A stretch of 6,537 nucleotides of DNA, from NCBI GenBank assembly GCA_023621975.1, contig JAMOAC010000293.1, positions 1 to 6,537 of the forward strand. The letters are read 5' to 3'. The notes under the pieces are model-generated. The model did not search any database. It was not told the origin of the DNA and saw only the letters and a program-made list of their open reading frames with translations. The first letter of the stretch is position 1, and each line of letters begins with the position of its first letter. This document shows, one piece after another, positions 1 through 6,414 of the stretch. The position numbers and the translations under genes are program-made. The stretch is from Bacillota bacterium. GTDB lineage: Bacteria; Bacillota_A; Clostridia; Acetivibrionales; DUMB01.

Positions 1-1
1 G

Positions 2-1132
2 AGGTCAAAGTTCTTTATAGTGGATGATGAGGGTACGGTTTATTCAAGCATGGACAAGGAACTCCTGGGAAAAAACATAGCCGGCACAGGCTTAAACATT
101 GATATTTATGAAGGCTTCCGTGAAGCCGAAATCGACAATCAGTCCTACTTTGTTGCAATGAAGAGGATTGCCAATACCAAACTTACCTCCATCGTCCTGA
201 TTCTGAAAAAGGATGCCATGAAAAACCTTTCCACCAGCATGAAAAATTATATATTGATAACATTAATCATCATTTTTGTATTTTTATTTCTCAGTATGGC
301 CGTATCCATAAGGTTTACAAGTTTCATAAAAGACCTGGTCCATCACCTCAACCTGGTCAAGAAGGGAAATTACGATTCCAGGATGCCTGAATACAATGAT
401 TATGAGTTAAGTCTTTTAAGCAATACTTTCAATAAAATGTCCAGCGAAATCAAAAACCTCATTTATCAAGTTTATGAGAAACAGCTTCTGCTGAAGGAGT
501 CAGAGTATAAATTCCTTCAGTCCCAGATGAATCCCCATTTCCTGTTCAATGTGCTTATGACAATCGGTTGGAAGGCCAAAATGCTAAAAGATGAAACCAT
601 TTTTAAAATGGTGACGTCCCTAAGTGAACTTCTGAGGGCGGGGATTTATTCAGACAGCAAAGCCAAAGTCACAATTGCCCAGGAACTTGAATATGCACGC
701 ATTTATCTCTATCTCCAGAAAATGCGTTATGAGGACAAGCTTGAATATGATATAATAGTAACTGACGACAGTTTGTTGAAATATTACGTACCAAGACTAT
801 GCATTGAGCCTATTGTCGAAAATGCCGTTGTCCATGGAGTTGAAAATAAAGTAGGTAAGGGAAATGTCACAGTCAAAGTCTATCAGAAGGAAAACTGTAT
901 TTATTTCGAAGTAATTGATGACGGTGTGGGATTTCCTTCAGACATTCTGGATCCACTTTACTTTGAATCGAATGATGATAAAAATTCATCTCATCAAAGC
1001 ATAGGCTTAAAAAATACACACAGGAGAATTAAACTTATATACGGCGAACAATACGGAATAAAAATTGAAAGTGCAGCTGATAAGGGCTCAAGGGTTATTG
1101 TAAAATTACCCTTTGATACGGAGGCACAGTGA
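2..1132 (+). CDS. YesM-type sensor histidine kinase, 5' partial
   Basis: This is a membrane sensor kinase of the LytS/YesM class. It should autophosphorylate on histidine and pass the phosphate to the response regulator encoded next to it. The frame is open to the left edge, so the true start lies outside the window; a GTG at 20 is internal. Residues counted from that GTG: about 1-70 are the end of an extracellular dCache-like sensor (FFIVDDEGTVYSS and LGKNI before and after the GTG); 77-97 are a hydrophobic membrane helix; about 98-147 are a HAMP linker; the His_kinase motif QMNPHFLFN has its phosphoacceptor at His173. The ATPase domain shows the N box EPIVENAVVHG (263-273), G1 box DDGVGF (300-305) and G2 box SIGLKNTHRRI (327-337). 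The missing part should be an N-terminal membrane helix and most of the sensor. The ligand cannot be read from this fragment. Its TGA directly abuts the ATG of the regulator. Confidence 0.95.
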   Translation, partial: RSKFFIVDDEGTVYSSMDKELLGKNIAGTGLNIDIYEGFREAEIDNQSYFVAMKRIANTKLTSIVLILKKDAMKNLSTSMKNYILITLIIIFVFLFLSMAVSIRFTSFIKDLVHHLNLVKKGNYDSRMPEYNDYELSLLSNTFNKMSSEIKNLIYQVYEKQLLLKESEYKFLQSQMNPHFLFNVLMTIGWKAKMLKDETIFKMVTSLSELLRAGIYSDSKAKVTIAQELEYARIYLYLQKMRYEDKLEYDIIVTDDSLLKYYVPRLCIEPIVENAVVHGVENKVGKGNVTVKVYQKENCIYFEVIDDGVGFPSDILDPLYFESNDDKNSSHQSIGLKNTHRRIKLIYGEQYGIKIESAADKGSRVIVKLPFDTEAQ

Positions 1133-2734
1133 ATGTATAGTGTGATTATTGTTGATGATGAACCGGTAATGCGGAAAGGGCTTGTATGTTTTGTAAACTG
1201 GGAGGCACTGGATTGCAAAATCACATTTGAAGCTTCCAACGGACTGGAAGCCAAAGAATACCTGGAGTCAAACCATGCCGATATTGTTATTGTTGATATA
1301 AAAATGCCGGGCATGGATGGTTTGCAGCTTGCAAAATATATTTATGAGAACCATCCCTGCACCAAGGTGATAATACTTACTGCTTATGCCGATTTCTCCT
1401 ACGCGCAGTCCGCGATAAAATATAATGTTGTTGATTTTGTGGTTAAAACAAACCCGCTTGAAAAAATCCCCGAAGCCGTCAAAAAAGCAATACATCTTAT
1501 TAATATCCAGCATCAAAGGGAAGAAGAACTAAAACAGCTTGAGAGCCGTATAAACCATAATATGTGCGAAATGCGTGAGAAATTGCTGATAAATATTATC
1601 AACGGCGTAATTACAGATGAGGAAACAATCAATGCAAAACTGCAGGAAATGAACATTAACCTGGATAATTATTTTATACTGGTTTATGATATTAATGACA
1701 TGTCAGACGAGGGCATTGAAATATCGTCTGAAGAACACGATAATTTTCTGAACTCAATAAAGAACTTTTTGTCTCTTGCATTCAAGGATTATCAGCATTT
1801 TACGGTTATTATGAAAAAAGATTTGCTATTTACCGTTGTATCTTTTAACAATTCTCATTCATCAGCATGCACTCAGGAACTGCTTATGACATGCAACGAG
1901 ATTTTATCAATGGTGGAAAATTACATGAAATTTACCGTCCGCATTGGCATCAGCGGCATGCATACAAACCCAAGGGAGCTTCCCGCAGCTTACAACGAGG
2001 CACAGGAAGCACTGTTGGACGTTTTTTACAGCGACAACAATGTATCGGTATACATGCAAAATAATAATGTACACCACCAGAACAATACTCTTCAGTTTCA
2101 TAAGTATGTTGACAGCATATTAAACAGCATCCAGTATGGAAAGCAAAGTGATGCCAAAGCCAGCCTGCTTGAGCTGTTTGATCAGTATAAGCGCAACAAG
2201 GAATCAGTGGATCAGGTAATAGTTTCAAGCATGCTCCTATGTTCACTGTGCTTCAGGCTTTTGGCGAGTTACACCACCGAATTGCCGGAAGGTTTTAAAA
2301 GCGAATCGGATATTTACAGGCAGATAAAAGAAAGCAAATCCATTCAAAACATTCTGGACATATTGTGCCATGTCATAGACAGCATTTACAATCTTATTGC
2401 CTCAAAAGAAAGCCAGTGCAGCTATATAGTAAAGGAAGTCAACAAGTACATTATGGAAAATTACAATAAAAATATCACCCTTCAAACCGCTGCTGATTAC
2501 GTTCATGTCAACAGCAGCTACTTGAGCCGTGTATATAAAAAGGAAACAGGTGAGTCCATTATTGATGCCATTAACAAAATCAGAATTGATAAAGCCAAAA
2601 AGCTCTTAAAAGTACATGGAAAAAAGATATTTGAAGTCGCCTTGGAGGTAGGAATTGATAACCCTGCATATTTTACTCATGTATTCAAGAAGTATACAGG
2701 CATAAGCCCAAAGGAATACAGATTAATGGGGTAA
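1133..2734 (+). CDS. YesN-type response regulator, REC plus AraC-family HTH
   Basis: This 533-residue cytoplasmic transcription factor is the partner of the upstream kinase. The receiver domain (about 1-120) has the acidic pair D8/D9, phosphoacceptor D55 in IVIVDIKMPGMDG, T83 in ILTAYAD, and K105. A coiled-coil-like stretch (about 125-150) leads into a middle region of about 150-425 with a degenerate GGDEF-like section (FTVRIGISG near 267-275, followed by AAYNEAQEAL), as often seen in YesN proteins. The C-terminal AraC domain (about 433-533) has two helix-turn-helix units: ITLQTAADYVHVNSSYLSRVYKK and the signature IFEVALEVGIDNPAYFTHVFKKYTGISPKEYR. The ATG follows the kinase stop codon with no gap, and GGAGG at 1120-1124, inside the kinase gene, lies 8 nt upstream, so translation is probably coupled. 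Family members usually control nearby transport or glycan-use genes; the target here is not in the window. All key residues are intact. Confidence 0.96.
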   Translation: MYSVIIVDDEPVMRKGLVCFVNWEALDCKITFEASNGLEAKEYLESNHADIVIVDIKMPGMDGLQLAKYIYENHPCTKVIILTAYADFSYAQSAIKYNVVDFVVKTNPLEKIPEAVKKAIHLINIQHQREEELKQLESRINHNMCEMREKLLINIINGVITDEETINAKLQEMNINLDNYFILVYDINDMSDEGIEISSEEHDNFLNSIKNFLSLAFKDYQHFTVIMKKDLLFTVVSFNNSHSSACTQELLMTCNEILSMVENYMKFTVRIGISGMHTNPRELPAAYNEAQEALLDVFYSDNNVSVYMQNNNVHHQNNTLQFHKYVDSILNSIQYGKQSDAKASLLELFDQYKRNKESVDQVIVSSMLLCSLCFRLLASYTTELPEGFKSESDIYRQIKESKSIQNILDILCHVIDSIYNLIASKESQCSYIVKEVNKYIMENYNKNITLQTAADYVHVNSSYLSRVYKKETGESIIDAINKIRIDKAKKLLKVHGKKIFEVALEVGIDNPAYFTHVFKKYTGISPKEYRLMG

Positions 2735-2738
2735 AAGC

Positions 2739-2768
2739 AAAGGGTAAGGCACATCCGCCTTACCCTTT
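2739..2768. terminator. bidirectional intrinsic terminator between convergent genes
   Basis: A perfect 12-bp inverted repeat (AAAGGGTAAGGC, loop ACATCC, GCCTTACCCTTT) starts 4 nt after the regulator stop codon. On the + strand it runs into TTTTATTGTAT, and on the - strand into TTTGCTTTTA, so it can end transcription from both sides. The hsp20 stop codon (2768-2770) overlaps the outermost base of the stem, making this one shared terminator for two converging operons. Confidence 0.85.
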
Positions 2769-3193
2769 TATTGTATATCTATCCTCCTTCCTTTGCCTTT
2801 TGAAGGTTCAACTTTCGGAACAGTAATTGACAGTATGCCGTCCTTGTATTCAGCCCTTGCCTTATCCGCCTTTACTTCCACAGGGAGGGGTATTGTTCTT
2901 GAAAAATTACCGTAATAGCGTTCTGTCCTGTAAACATTTTCATCCTTAAATTCATTTTCTCTTTTCGTCTGCCCTGAAAGTCTTACCGTGTCTTCATCAA
3001 TATATACGTTCAGGTCTTCCTTGGCAACTCCCGGGATCTCAGCCTTTACTATTACATCAGTTTCAGTCTGGTATACATCAACCTTGGGCATGGAGGCCCC
3101 GCCGAATATTTTTGACGGGAAGTCAAGCCAACTGCTTATATCCCTTCCTATATTATCCATTTCCCTGAAAGGATTCCACGGAACAAGACCCAT
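2768..3193 (-). CDS. small heat shock protein, Hsp20/alpha-crystallin family
   Basis: This 141-residue protein is an ATP-independent holdase chaperone that should form cytoplasmic oligomers and bind unfolding proteins. The N-terminal arm has the clostridial MGLVPWNPFREMD pattern. The alpha-crystallin domain spans about 35-128, with PKVDVYQTETDVIVKAEIPGV, the YYGNFSRTIPLP strand (94-104), and the family motif A-x-x-x-x-G-I-L near 114-121 (AEYKDGILSITVPK). The C-terminal tail ends in RRIDIQ, whose I-x-I motif (138-140) is the usual contact between dimers. A longer in-frame start exists at 3235 and another ATG at 3199, but AAAGGAGG at 3201-3208 lies 7 nt before the ATG at 3193 and only 1 nt before 3199, so 3193 is chosen. 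The gene has about 130 bp of its own upstream DNA with a candidate promoter, and ends in the shared terminator. Confidence 0.96.
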   Translation of the reverse strand: MGLVPWNPFREMDNIGRDISSWLDFPSKIFGGASMPKVDVYQTETDVIVKAEIPGVAKEDLNVYIDEDTVRLSGQTKRENEFKDENVYRTERYYGNFSRTIPLPVEVKADKARAEYKDGILSITVPKVEPSKGKGRRIDIQ

Positions 3194-3200
3194 AAGCATT

Positions 3201-3208
3201 CCTCCTTT
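3201..3208 (-). promoter_or_regulatory. ribosome binding site deciding the hsp20 start
   Basis: On the - strand this reads AAAGGAGG, close to a perfect Shine-Dalgarno sequence. It is 7 nt from the ATG at 3193, 1 nt from the ATG at 3199, and downstream of the ATG at 3235, so it supports the 141-residue product. Confidence 0.85.
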
Positions 3209-3244
3209 GTTGTTTGTTATTTTGACTTGTTGCATGGATTAATT

Positions 3245-3260
3245 CACTCATTAACAAGTG
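3245..3260. repeat. imperfect palindrome in the hsp20 leader, possible operator
   Basis: The - strand reads CACTTGTTAATGAGTG, in which 12 of 16 positions are symmetric (CACT/AGTG ends and a central TTAA). It lies between the candidate promoter and the ribosome binding site, where a repressor could act. It does not match the CIRCE element bound by HrcA. Function is inference only. Confidence 0.25.
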
Positions 3261-3292
3261 GTTTCAATAGTAGTTTTTCACTTCGACGTTTT

Positions 3293-3320
3293 TTTATAAC
3301 TTTTTAATTCATATATTCAA
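3293..3320 (-). promoter_or_regulatory. candidate SigmaA-type promoter for hsp20
   Basis: On the - strand TTGAAT (3315-3320) is followed after 16 nt by TATAAA (3293-3298). These match 4/6 and 5/6 of the housekeeping consensus. The element starts just after the stop codon of the upstream gene and would give a leader of roughly 90 nt before the hsp20 ATG. The DNA is very AT-rich, so chance matches are likely. Confidence 0.4.
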
Positions 3321-3324
3321 CCGT

Positions 3325-4428
3325 TTAACAGGTAGGAGCAAGTTCTTTTTTATATTTTGGTTCAACAGGCTTAATATTAATGTTGGATTTATAAGATTCT
3401 TTCAGAATTGGATTCAAAACCGAAAACTTATAAATTTGATGCTCGTCTTCAAGCAGATTTACTTCCTTCAGTTTCCCATTTTCAATAATATATTCATGCA
3501 GCAGAATGTCCTCACCGTTTGTCAGCCTGAGGAAATCAAACCTGTATTTGCCGGAAACGCCATTGGCATAAATGCTGATAATGGAATTATCCTTGTCGAT
3601 TCGCTCTATTTTATCTATTAACTTGTACCATTCTCCATATACTATCTGTACAAGGGCTTTGGCATCCCAATCCCATAAGTGGTACGGCGCACACAGGAAA
3701 TCTTCCGGCACATAATCCACCCGCCTGATCTTCCAGCCCTCGGAAGGCATTTTCTCAACAGTCACAAGCCCGTAATAATAAGCAAAGTAGCTGGGCTGCG
3801 GCGTGCCCTTATTCTTTTCGGTAACCGGCGGGCCTGTAATTACCTCGATTTCCACAACATAATACCTTGTATTTTCATCCGTATTTTCGGGATGATACGC
3901 ACTATAGAGTTTCAGCAGGGTTATATGCCCTATGCCTGAAAAAGATCTAATGAATTCCTCCAGGGTCATGCCTTGCCTTGCCTGTGGTGCTAACAGCTCG
4001 TAAGCGTAAGGATATGAGGTTTTCGCCATTCCAATGGTTCCGCAGCCTCCGTGATAACCGTCCATATTCGCCGCTTCCCTGAGGATTGCGTAGTAAGCGT
4101 GAATCACATTTTCAGCAGTATTGAACTGCGGTATTTCTCCTGTATCCACGAAATCTTCAAAGTCATACCTCAGCTTCATGGCAGGCAGTTTGGACGGGCG
4201 CTGGAACCTCTCTTCGTCCGTATCGGCTTCCTTTCTTCCAAATACAGGCCGGGCAAGGTCTAATTCCGTTCTGAAATTTGCATGAAGGATTCCTCCCAGC
4301 ACAAAGGAGCTCTCTTCCCGCTCAACTGCCAGGCGGACGATAATTACCACCGCTGCGGCTATCAATAAAATCGCTGCCAAAGGGCGTATAAATTTTTTAA
4401 ATTTAATATTTAAATTTATAACATACAT
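3325..4428 (-). CDS. membrane-anchored protein of unknown function
   Basis: I do not recognise this 367-residue protein as a named family. A basic N-terminus (KFKKFIRP) precedes a single hydrophobic helix at about 16-33 with no lipobox cysteine, so it is predicted to be a signal-anchored protein with the rest outside the membrane. Residues about 101-240 resemble the NTF2-like/DUF4829 style of clostridial exported proteins: a helix NTAENVIHAYYAILREA, then YELLAPQARQGMTLEEFIRSF, then strands ending in GWKIRRVDYVPEDFL. A distinct C-terminal part, about 245-335, is aromatic- and strand-rich (PYHLWDWDAKALVQIVYGEWY, GKYRFDFLRLTNG). The start at 4428 has AAAAGGCGG 7 nt upstream and an in-frame TAA just before it. 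There are 131 bp before hsp20, so it is probably a single-gene transcript or at most loosely linked to hsp20. Its upstream region carries a SigmaE-like promoter and Spo0A-box-like repeats, which hints at a sporulation-linked role. Confidence 0.85.
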   Translation of the reverse strand: MYVINLNIKFKKFIRPLAAILLIAAAVVIIVRLAVEREESSFVLGGILHANFRTELDLARPVFGRKEADTDEERFQRPSKLPAMKLRYDFEDFVDTGEIPQFNTAENVIHAYYAILREAANMDGYHGGCGTIGMAKTSYPYAYELLAPQARQGMTLEEFIRSFSGIGHITLLKLYSAYHPENTDENTRYYVVEIEVITGPPVTEKNKGTPQPSYFAYYYGLVTVEKMPSEGWKIRRVDYVPEDFLCAPYHLWDWDAKALVQIVYGEWYKLIDKIERIDKDNSIISIYANGVSGKYRFDFLRLTNGEDILLHEYIIENGKLKEVNLLEDEHQIYKFSVLNPILKESYKSNINIKPVEPKYKKELAPTC

Positions 4429-4439
4429 ATATTATCCGC

Positions 4440-4499
4440 CTTTTCATCATACTTTTAAAGCTTTTTGTCATACTTTTTCATTCTTTTTGTCGACCTTTT
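4440..4499 (-). repeat. three phased 17-bp direct repeats, Spo0A-box-like
   Basis: Read on the - strand, AAAAGGTCGACAAAAAG (4483-4499), AAAAGTATGACAAAAAG (4461-4477) and AAAAGTATGATGAAAAG (4440-4456) are spaced 22 and 21 bp apart, about two helical turns. Copies 1 and 2 agree at 14/17 and copies 2 and 3 at 15/17. On the + strand, copies 1 and 2 contain TTTGTCGAC and TTTGTCATA, each 8/9 to the Spo0A box TTTGTCRAA. The third copy is weaker and merges with the ribosome binding site of the 4428 gene. Confidence 0.5.
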
Positions 4500-4539
4500 A
4501 CGCATTCCCGGGGACAATGGCCGCCATGGAACCGCAAAA
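4496..4539 (-). other. GC-rich foldable leader upstream of the unknown membrane protein gene
   Basis: An island of GC-rich sequence sits in otherwise AT-rich DNA. On the - strand TTTTGCGGTTCC (4528-4539) can pair with GGAATGCGTAAAA (4496-4508) as a 12-bp stem with one bulged G and two G-T wobbles. The 19-nt loop holds a small ATGG-CGG-CCAT hairpin and a CCCC run that could pair with GGGA just upstream of the stem. No U-tract follows on either side, so it is not an intrinsic terminator. It matches no riboswitch class that I recognise. Confidence 0.35.
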
Positions 4540-4551
4540 CTTCCCTGTTAA

Positions 4552-4580
4552 ATTGTATGATGCAAAAATGACGGATATTA
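4552..4580 (-). promoter_or_regulatory. candidate SigmaE-type sporulation promoter
   Basis: On the - strand TAATATC (4574-4580) and CATACAAT (4552-4559) are separated by 14 nt. The second matches the SigmaE -10 consensus CATACAHT at every position, and the first matches the -35 consensus KMATATT at 6 of 7. Transcription would start near 4545 and leave a leader of about 115 nt containing the foldable GC-rich segment and the three repeats. This is a match by eye in AT-rich DNA. Confidence 0.45.
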
Positions 4581-4601
4581 AATATAAATATGATTATCTT
4601 T

Positions 4602-4646
4602 TAATAATTACAAAAAATAAATATTTATAATTCTAATAATTACAAA
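4602..4646 (+). repeat. 13-bp direct repeat, two perfect copies
   Basis: TAATAATTACAAA occurs at 4602-4614 and again at 4634-4646, 32 bp apart start to start, about three helical turns. The copies lie just upstream of the candidate SigmaE promoter of the 4428 gene. The repeat could be a paired binding site or simple AT-rich recurrence. Confidence 0.5.
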
Positions 4647-4656
4647 TTTCAATTAA

Positions 4657-4692
4657 TTTTATGTAAAGGCGTTATAAAAGCTTTACATAAAA
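4657..4692. repeat. perfect 12-bp inverted repeat with 12-nt loop
   Basis: TTTTATGTAAAG (4657-4668) and CTTTACATAAAA (4681-4692) are exact reverse complements. The core TTTATGTAAA appears a third time, in direct orientation, at 4743-4752, directly against the stop codon of the DUF4846 gene. No T-run follows the stem in either direction, so an operator or a transcript-end structure is more likely than a classic terminator on its own. Confidence 0.6.
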
Positions 4693-4713
4693 ATAATGCG
4701 CAAATAATGCGCA
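4687..4713 (-). terminator. candidate terminator of the ribU-DUF4846 transcript, within a tandem 11-bp repeat
   Basis: AATAATGCGCA is repeated in tandem on the + strand at 4692-4702 and 4703-4713. On the - strand this gives TGCGCA-TTATT-TGCGCA followed by TTATTTTTATG, a short GC hairpin with a T-rich tail, 40 nt after the stop of the DUF4846 gene. The stem is only 6 bp, so termination efficiency is uncertain. A diverged third copy (ATAATGCACA) lies near 4727-4736. Confidence 0.45.
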
Positions 4714-4752
4714 ATAAAGTAATATTATAATGCACAATACAGTTTATGTAAA

Positions 4753-5808
4753 TTATACTCCGCAACAGCGCAATTTAGTGCAGTTACAGATTTTTATCAG
4801 GGAAGTTAATGCCTGGTCCACAAATCTCATAAGCTGGTCTTTCGAAAATATCCACTCGGGCGTGGCAAGCCTCTCTTTAAAGTCCAGCGAATACCAGGGG
4901 CTTAGGCTTTCATTTTCGGGATTTTTCAGTATATGTATGTCCTGGGCAGGCATATAGCTTTGCGCCAGCATGAACAATTTTTCACCGCTGTCCCTGTTTT
5001 CCGCCATATCCACAACAATCACGCAGTGCCCGGGACTGCCTCCTTCAATGAATACATCTCCTATCTTCATTTCTTCAACGGAAACCGGCTGCATTTCCTT
5101 CGAAAGTGAAAGTGTTCCCGCATATGCAAACACCGTGTCCATATAACGTCTAAAACCTGTATAATCAGTGGAATAATCCTCTTTTTTAACCCAGCGCACC
5201 TTATCATTATCTACTGAAATTCTGTAGCCTTGAGCCCACATGATATAATCTGCCCTGAAGCCGTTGGTGAAATTAAAATGTATTTTGTCATACAGCCCTT
5301 TTTTATAGAGATATTCCGCCCTAAGGCGTATTACTGCATCGGCGCACTGCTGCAAATCCCGGTCACCTGTATCCATATCAATGACAGCCTCATGCACTTC
5401 CTTAGGCTTGATTCTCCCATCGTAATATTTAACCGCCGTTCCATGGGGCTTTAACGGCAATTTCCTGAGATATTCTTCAAAGGAACCTTCCTGTACTTCA
5501 ACCCTTTCAAAGCCCGACGGCACGCCGAACCTTTCCTCAATAGTTGAACCGCTTTCGTTTACAGGAGTTACGGCAAGTCCAGAAGAATCAGTTTTTTGAC
5601 CACTGTTTTGGCTGTTATTTTCGCCGTTGCCTTGTACACGGCCTTGCAATTCACGTCCCTGTTCATTATCCTGGTTATCATTTTGCCCGATATCAGTGGC
5701 GTTGGGCGGCTGAATTCCACTCCAGCCGCACCCGCCACAATAAAGGGCCAGTATTGTCACAGCAACAAACAATATGGACATTTTGATTGTTGTGATACGC
5801 ATAATCAT
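4753..5808 (-). CDS. DUF4846 family protein, putative lipoprotein
   Basis: This 351-residue protein is predicted to be exported and to act on the outer face of the membrane; the biochemical role of DUF4846 is not established. Residues about 4-23 are a signal-peptide hydrophobic stretch followed by CGGC, so Cys27 may be lipidated, though Cys at -3 is an unusual lipobox. Residues about 31-80 are a Gln/Asn/Gly-rich low-complexity linker. The DUF4846 domain runs from about 88 to 329, with VPSGFERVEV, LPLKPHGTAVKYYDG, the LQQCADAVIRLRAEYLY helix, and the diagnostic EGGSPGHCVIVVDMA (255-269). The last 22 residues, including a CNC...CC cluster, extend past the usual family end. The start is either 5808 or 5802; AGAGG is 4 nt before the first ATG and 10 nt before the second. 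It begins 25 nt after ribU and is likely co-transcribed with it. Confidence 0.88.
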   Translation of the reverse strand: MIMRITTIKMSILFVAVTILALYCGGCGWSGIQPPNATDIGQNDNQDNEQGRELQGRVQGNGENNSQNSGQKTDSSGLAVTPVNESGSTIEERFGVPSGFERVEVQEGSFEEYLRKLPLKPHGTAVKYYDGRIKPKEVHEAVIDMDTGDRDLQQCADAVIRLRAEYLYKKGLYDKIHFNFTNGFRADYIMWAQGYRISVDNDKVRWVKKEDYSTDYTGFRRYMDTVFAYAGTLSLSKEMQPVSVEEMKIGDVFIEGGSPGHCVIVVDMAENRDSGEKLFMLAQSYMPAQDIHILKNPENESLSPWYSLDFKERLATPEWIFSKDQLMRFVDQALTSLIKICNCTKLRCCGV

Positions 5809-5833
5809 ATTTCCTCTGCCTTGCTCATTTCAA

Positions 5834-6406
5834 CTATGCATTTTTCAACAGAATCTTTTTAATCTCGCTTTCAAGCTTTATGCATAAAACAGCGGTTGTT
5901 ACTGAAACAATGGTCCATTTTACCAGATTAAACGGAATACCTGCGTATATTATAAAGTTCATCTTCTCAGCAGCATCCGTCATTCCGTATAAGGGTAATG
6001 TTATGAAATAATTTATGATGTTTATTGCCAAAGTGCCTATCAACGTTCCTGCCACATAAGGCAGAATTTTATGAAATCTTTTGTCGAAAACCGCCCCATT
6101 CTTCGCAGACATTAGTATCACCGGCAGCATATAGCTGACTCCCGCAAAGAAATTGGCTATCTCTCCCGATGCAGCAGGTTCCTTCGATATTAGCAACAAG
6201 TGAAGTATGTTTTTAATAAGCTGAATAACCACACCAACAACCGGTCCTGCCGCTAAACCGCCTATAATGGCGGGAACATCACTGAAGTCGATCTTCAAAA
6301 ACGCCGGAAAAATAAATGCCAGCGGAAATTCAAAAAAATACAGGGCAAAAGCAAGTGCTGAAAGCACGCCTGTCATTACCACTATTCTTGTTTTTTTAGA
6401 AACCAA
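5834..6406 (-). CDS. ribU: riboflavin ECF transporter S component
   Basis: This 190-residue integral membrane protein is the substrate-binding subunit of an energy-coupling factor transporter for riboflavin; it needs the shared EcfA/EcfA'/EcfT module, which is encoded elsewhere. RibU hallmarks are FPAFLKIDFSDVPAIIGGLAAGPVVGVVIQLIKNILH (about 33-69) and the C-terminal IPFNLVKWTIVSVTTAVLCIKL (157-178). About five to six hydrophobic helices fit the family, and the length is normal. The start is a TTG at 6406; AGGGGG lies 8 nt upstream. An ATG at 6413 runs into a stop after five codons in another frame, and the first in-frame ATG (codon 11) would cut into the first helix and lacks a good ribosome binding site. 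No FMN riboswitch is present in the 131 bp upstream; instead the gene closely follows the acidic ORF, so its control probably comes from further upstream. Confidence 0.9.
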   Translation of the reverse strand: MVSKKTRIVVMTGVLSALAFALYFFEFPLAFIFPAFLKIDFSDVPAIIGGLAAGPVVGVVIQLIKNILHLLLISKEPAASGEIANFFAGVSYMLPVILMSAKNGAVFDKRFHKILPYVAGTLIGTLAINIINYFITLPLYGMTDAAEKMNFIIYAGIPFNLVKWTIVSVTTAVLCIKLESEIKKILLKNA

Positions 6407-6414
6407 TCCTCATT

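Noticed and set aside
20..1132. Complete kinase gene starting at GTG 20
   Set aside because: The frame is open upstream to the window edge, the sensor domain motif already begins before the GTG, and there is no ribosome binding site.
1907..2246. Overlapping - strand ORFs of 64 and 98 codons inside the response regulator gene
   Set aside because: They are antisense to an intact regulator with clear domain motifs, and their translations look like no known protein.
3194..3235. Longer Hsp20 N-terminus starting at 3235
   Set aside because: The extra residues include the translated ribosome binding site (NNKGG) and do not belong to the family; the 3193 start fits it exactly.
3236..3262. Possible CIRCE/HrcA element upstream of hsp20 (TTAATTCACTC ... 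AGTGG)
   Set aside because: Only the CACTC half is recognisable; the 9-bp spacer and the GAGTGCTAA half are missing.
4730..4957. + strand ORF of 75 codons starting in the intergenic repeat region
   Set aside because: Most of it is antisense to the DUF4846 gene and it has no convincing ribosome binding site.
5544..5862. + strand ORFs of 80-88 codons across the DUF4846 signal peptide and linker
   Set aside because: They are the complement of a low-complexity Gln/Asn-rich linker; there is no ribosome binding site or protein-like composition.
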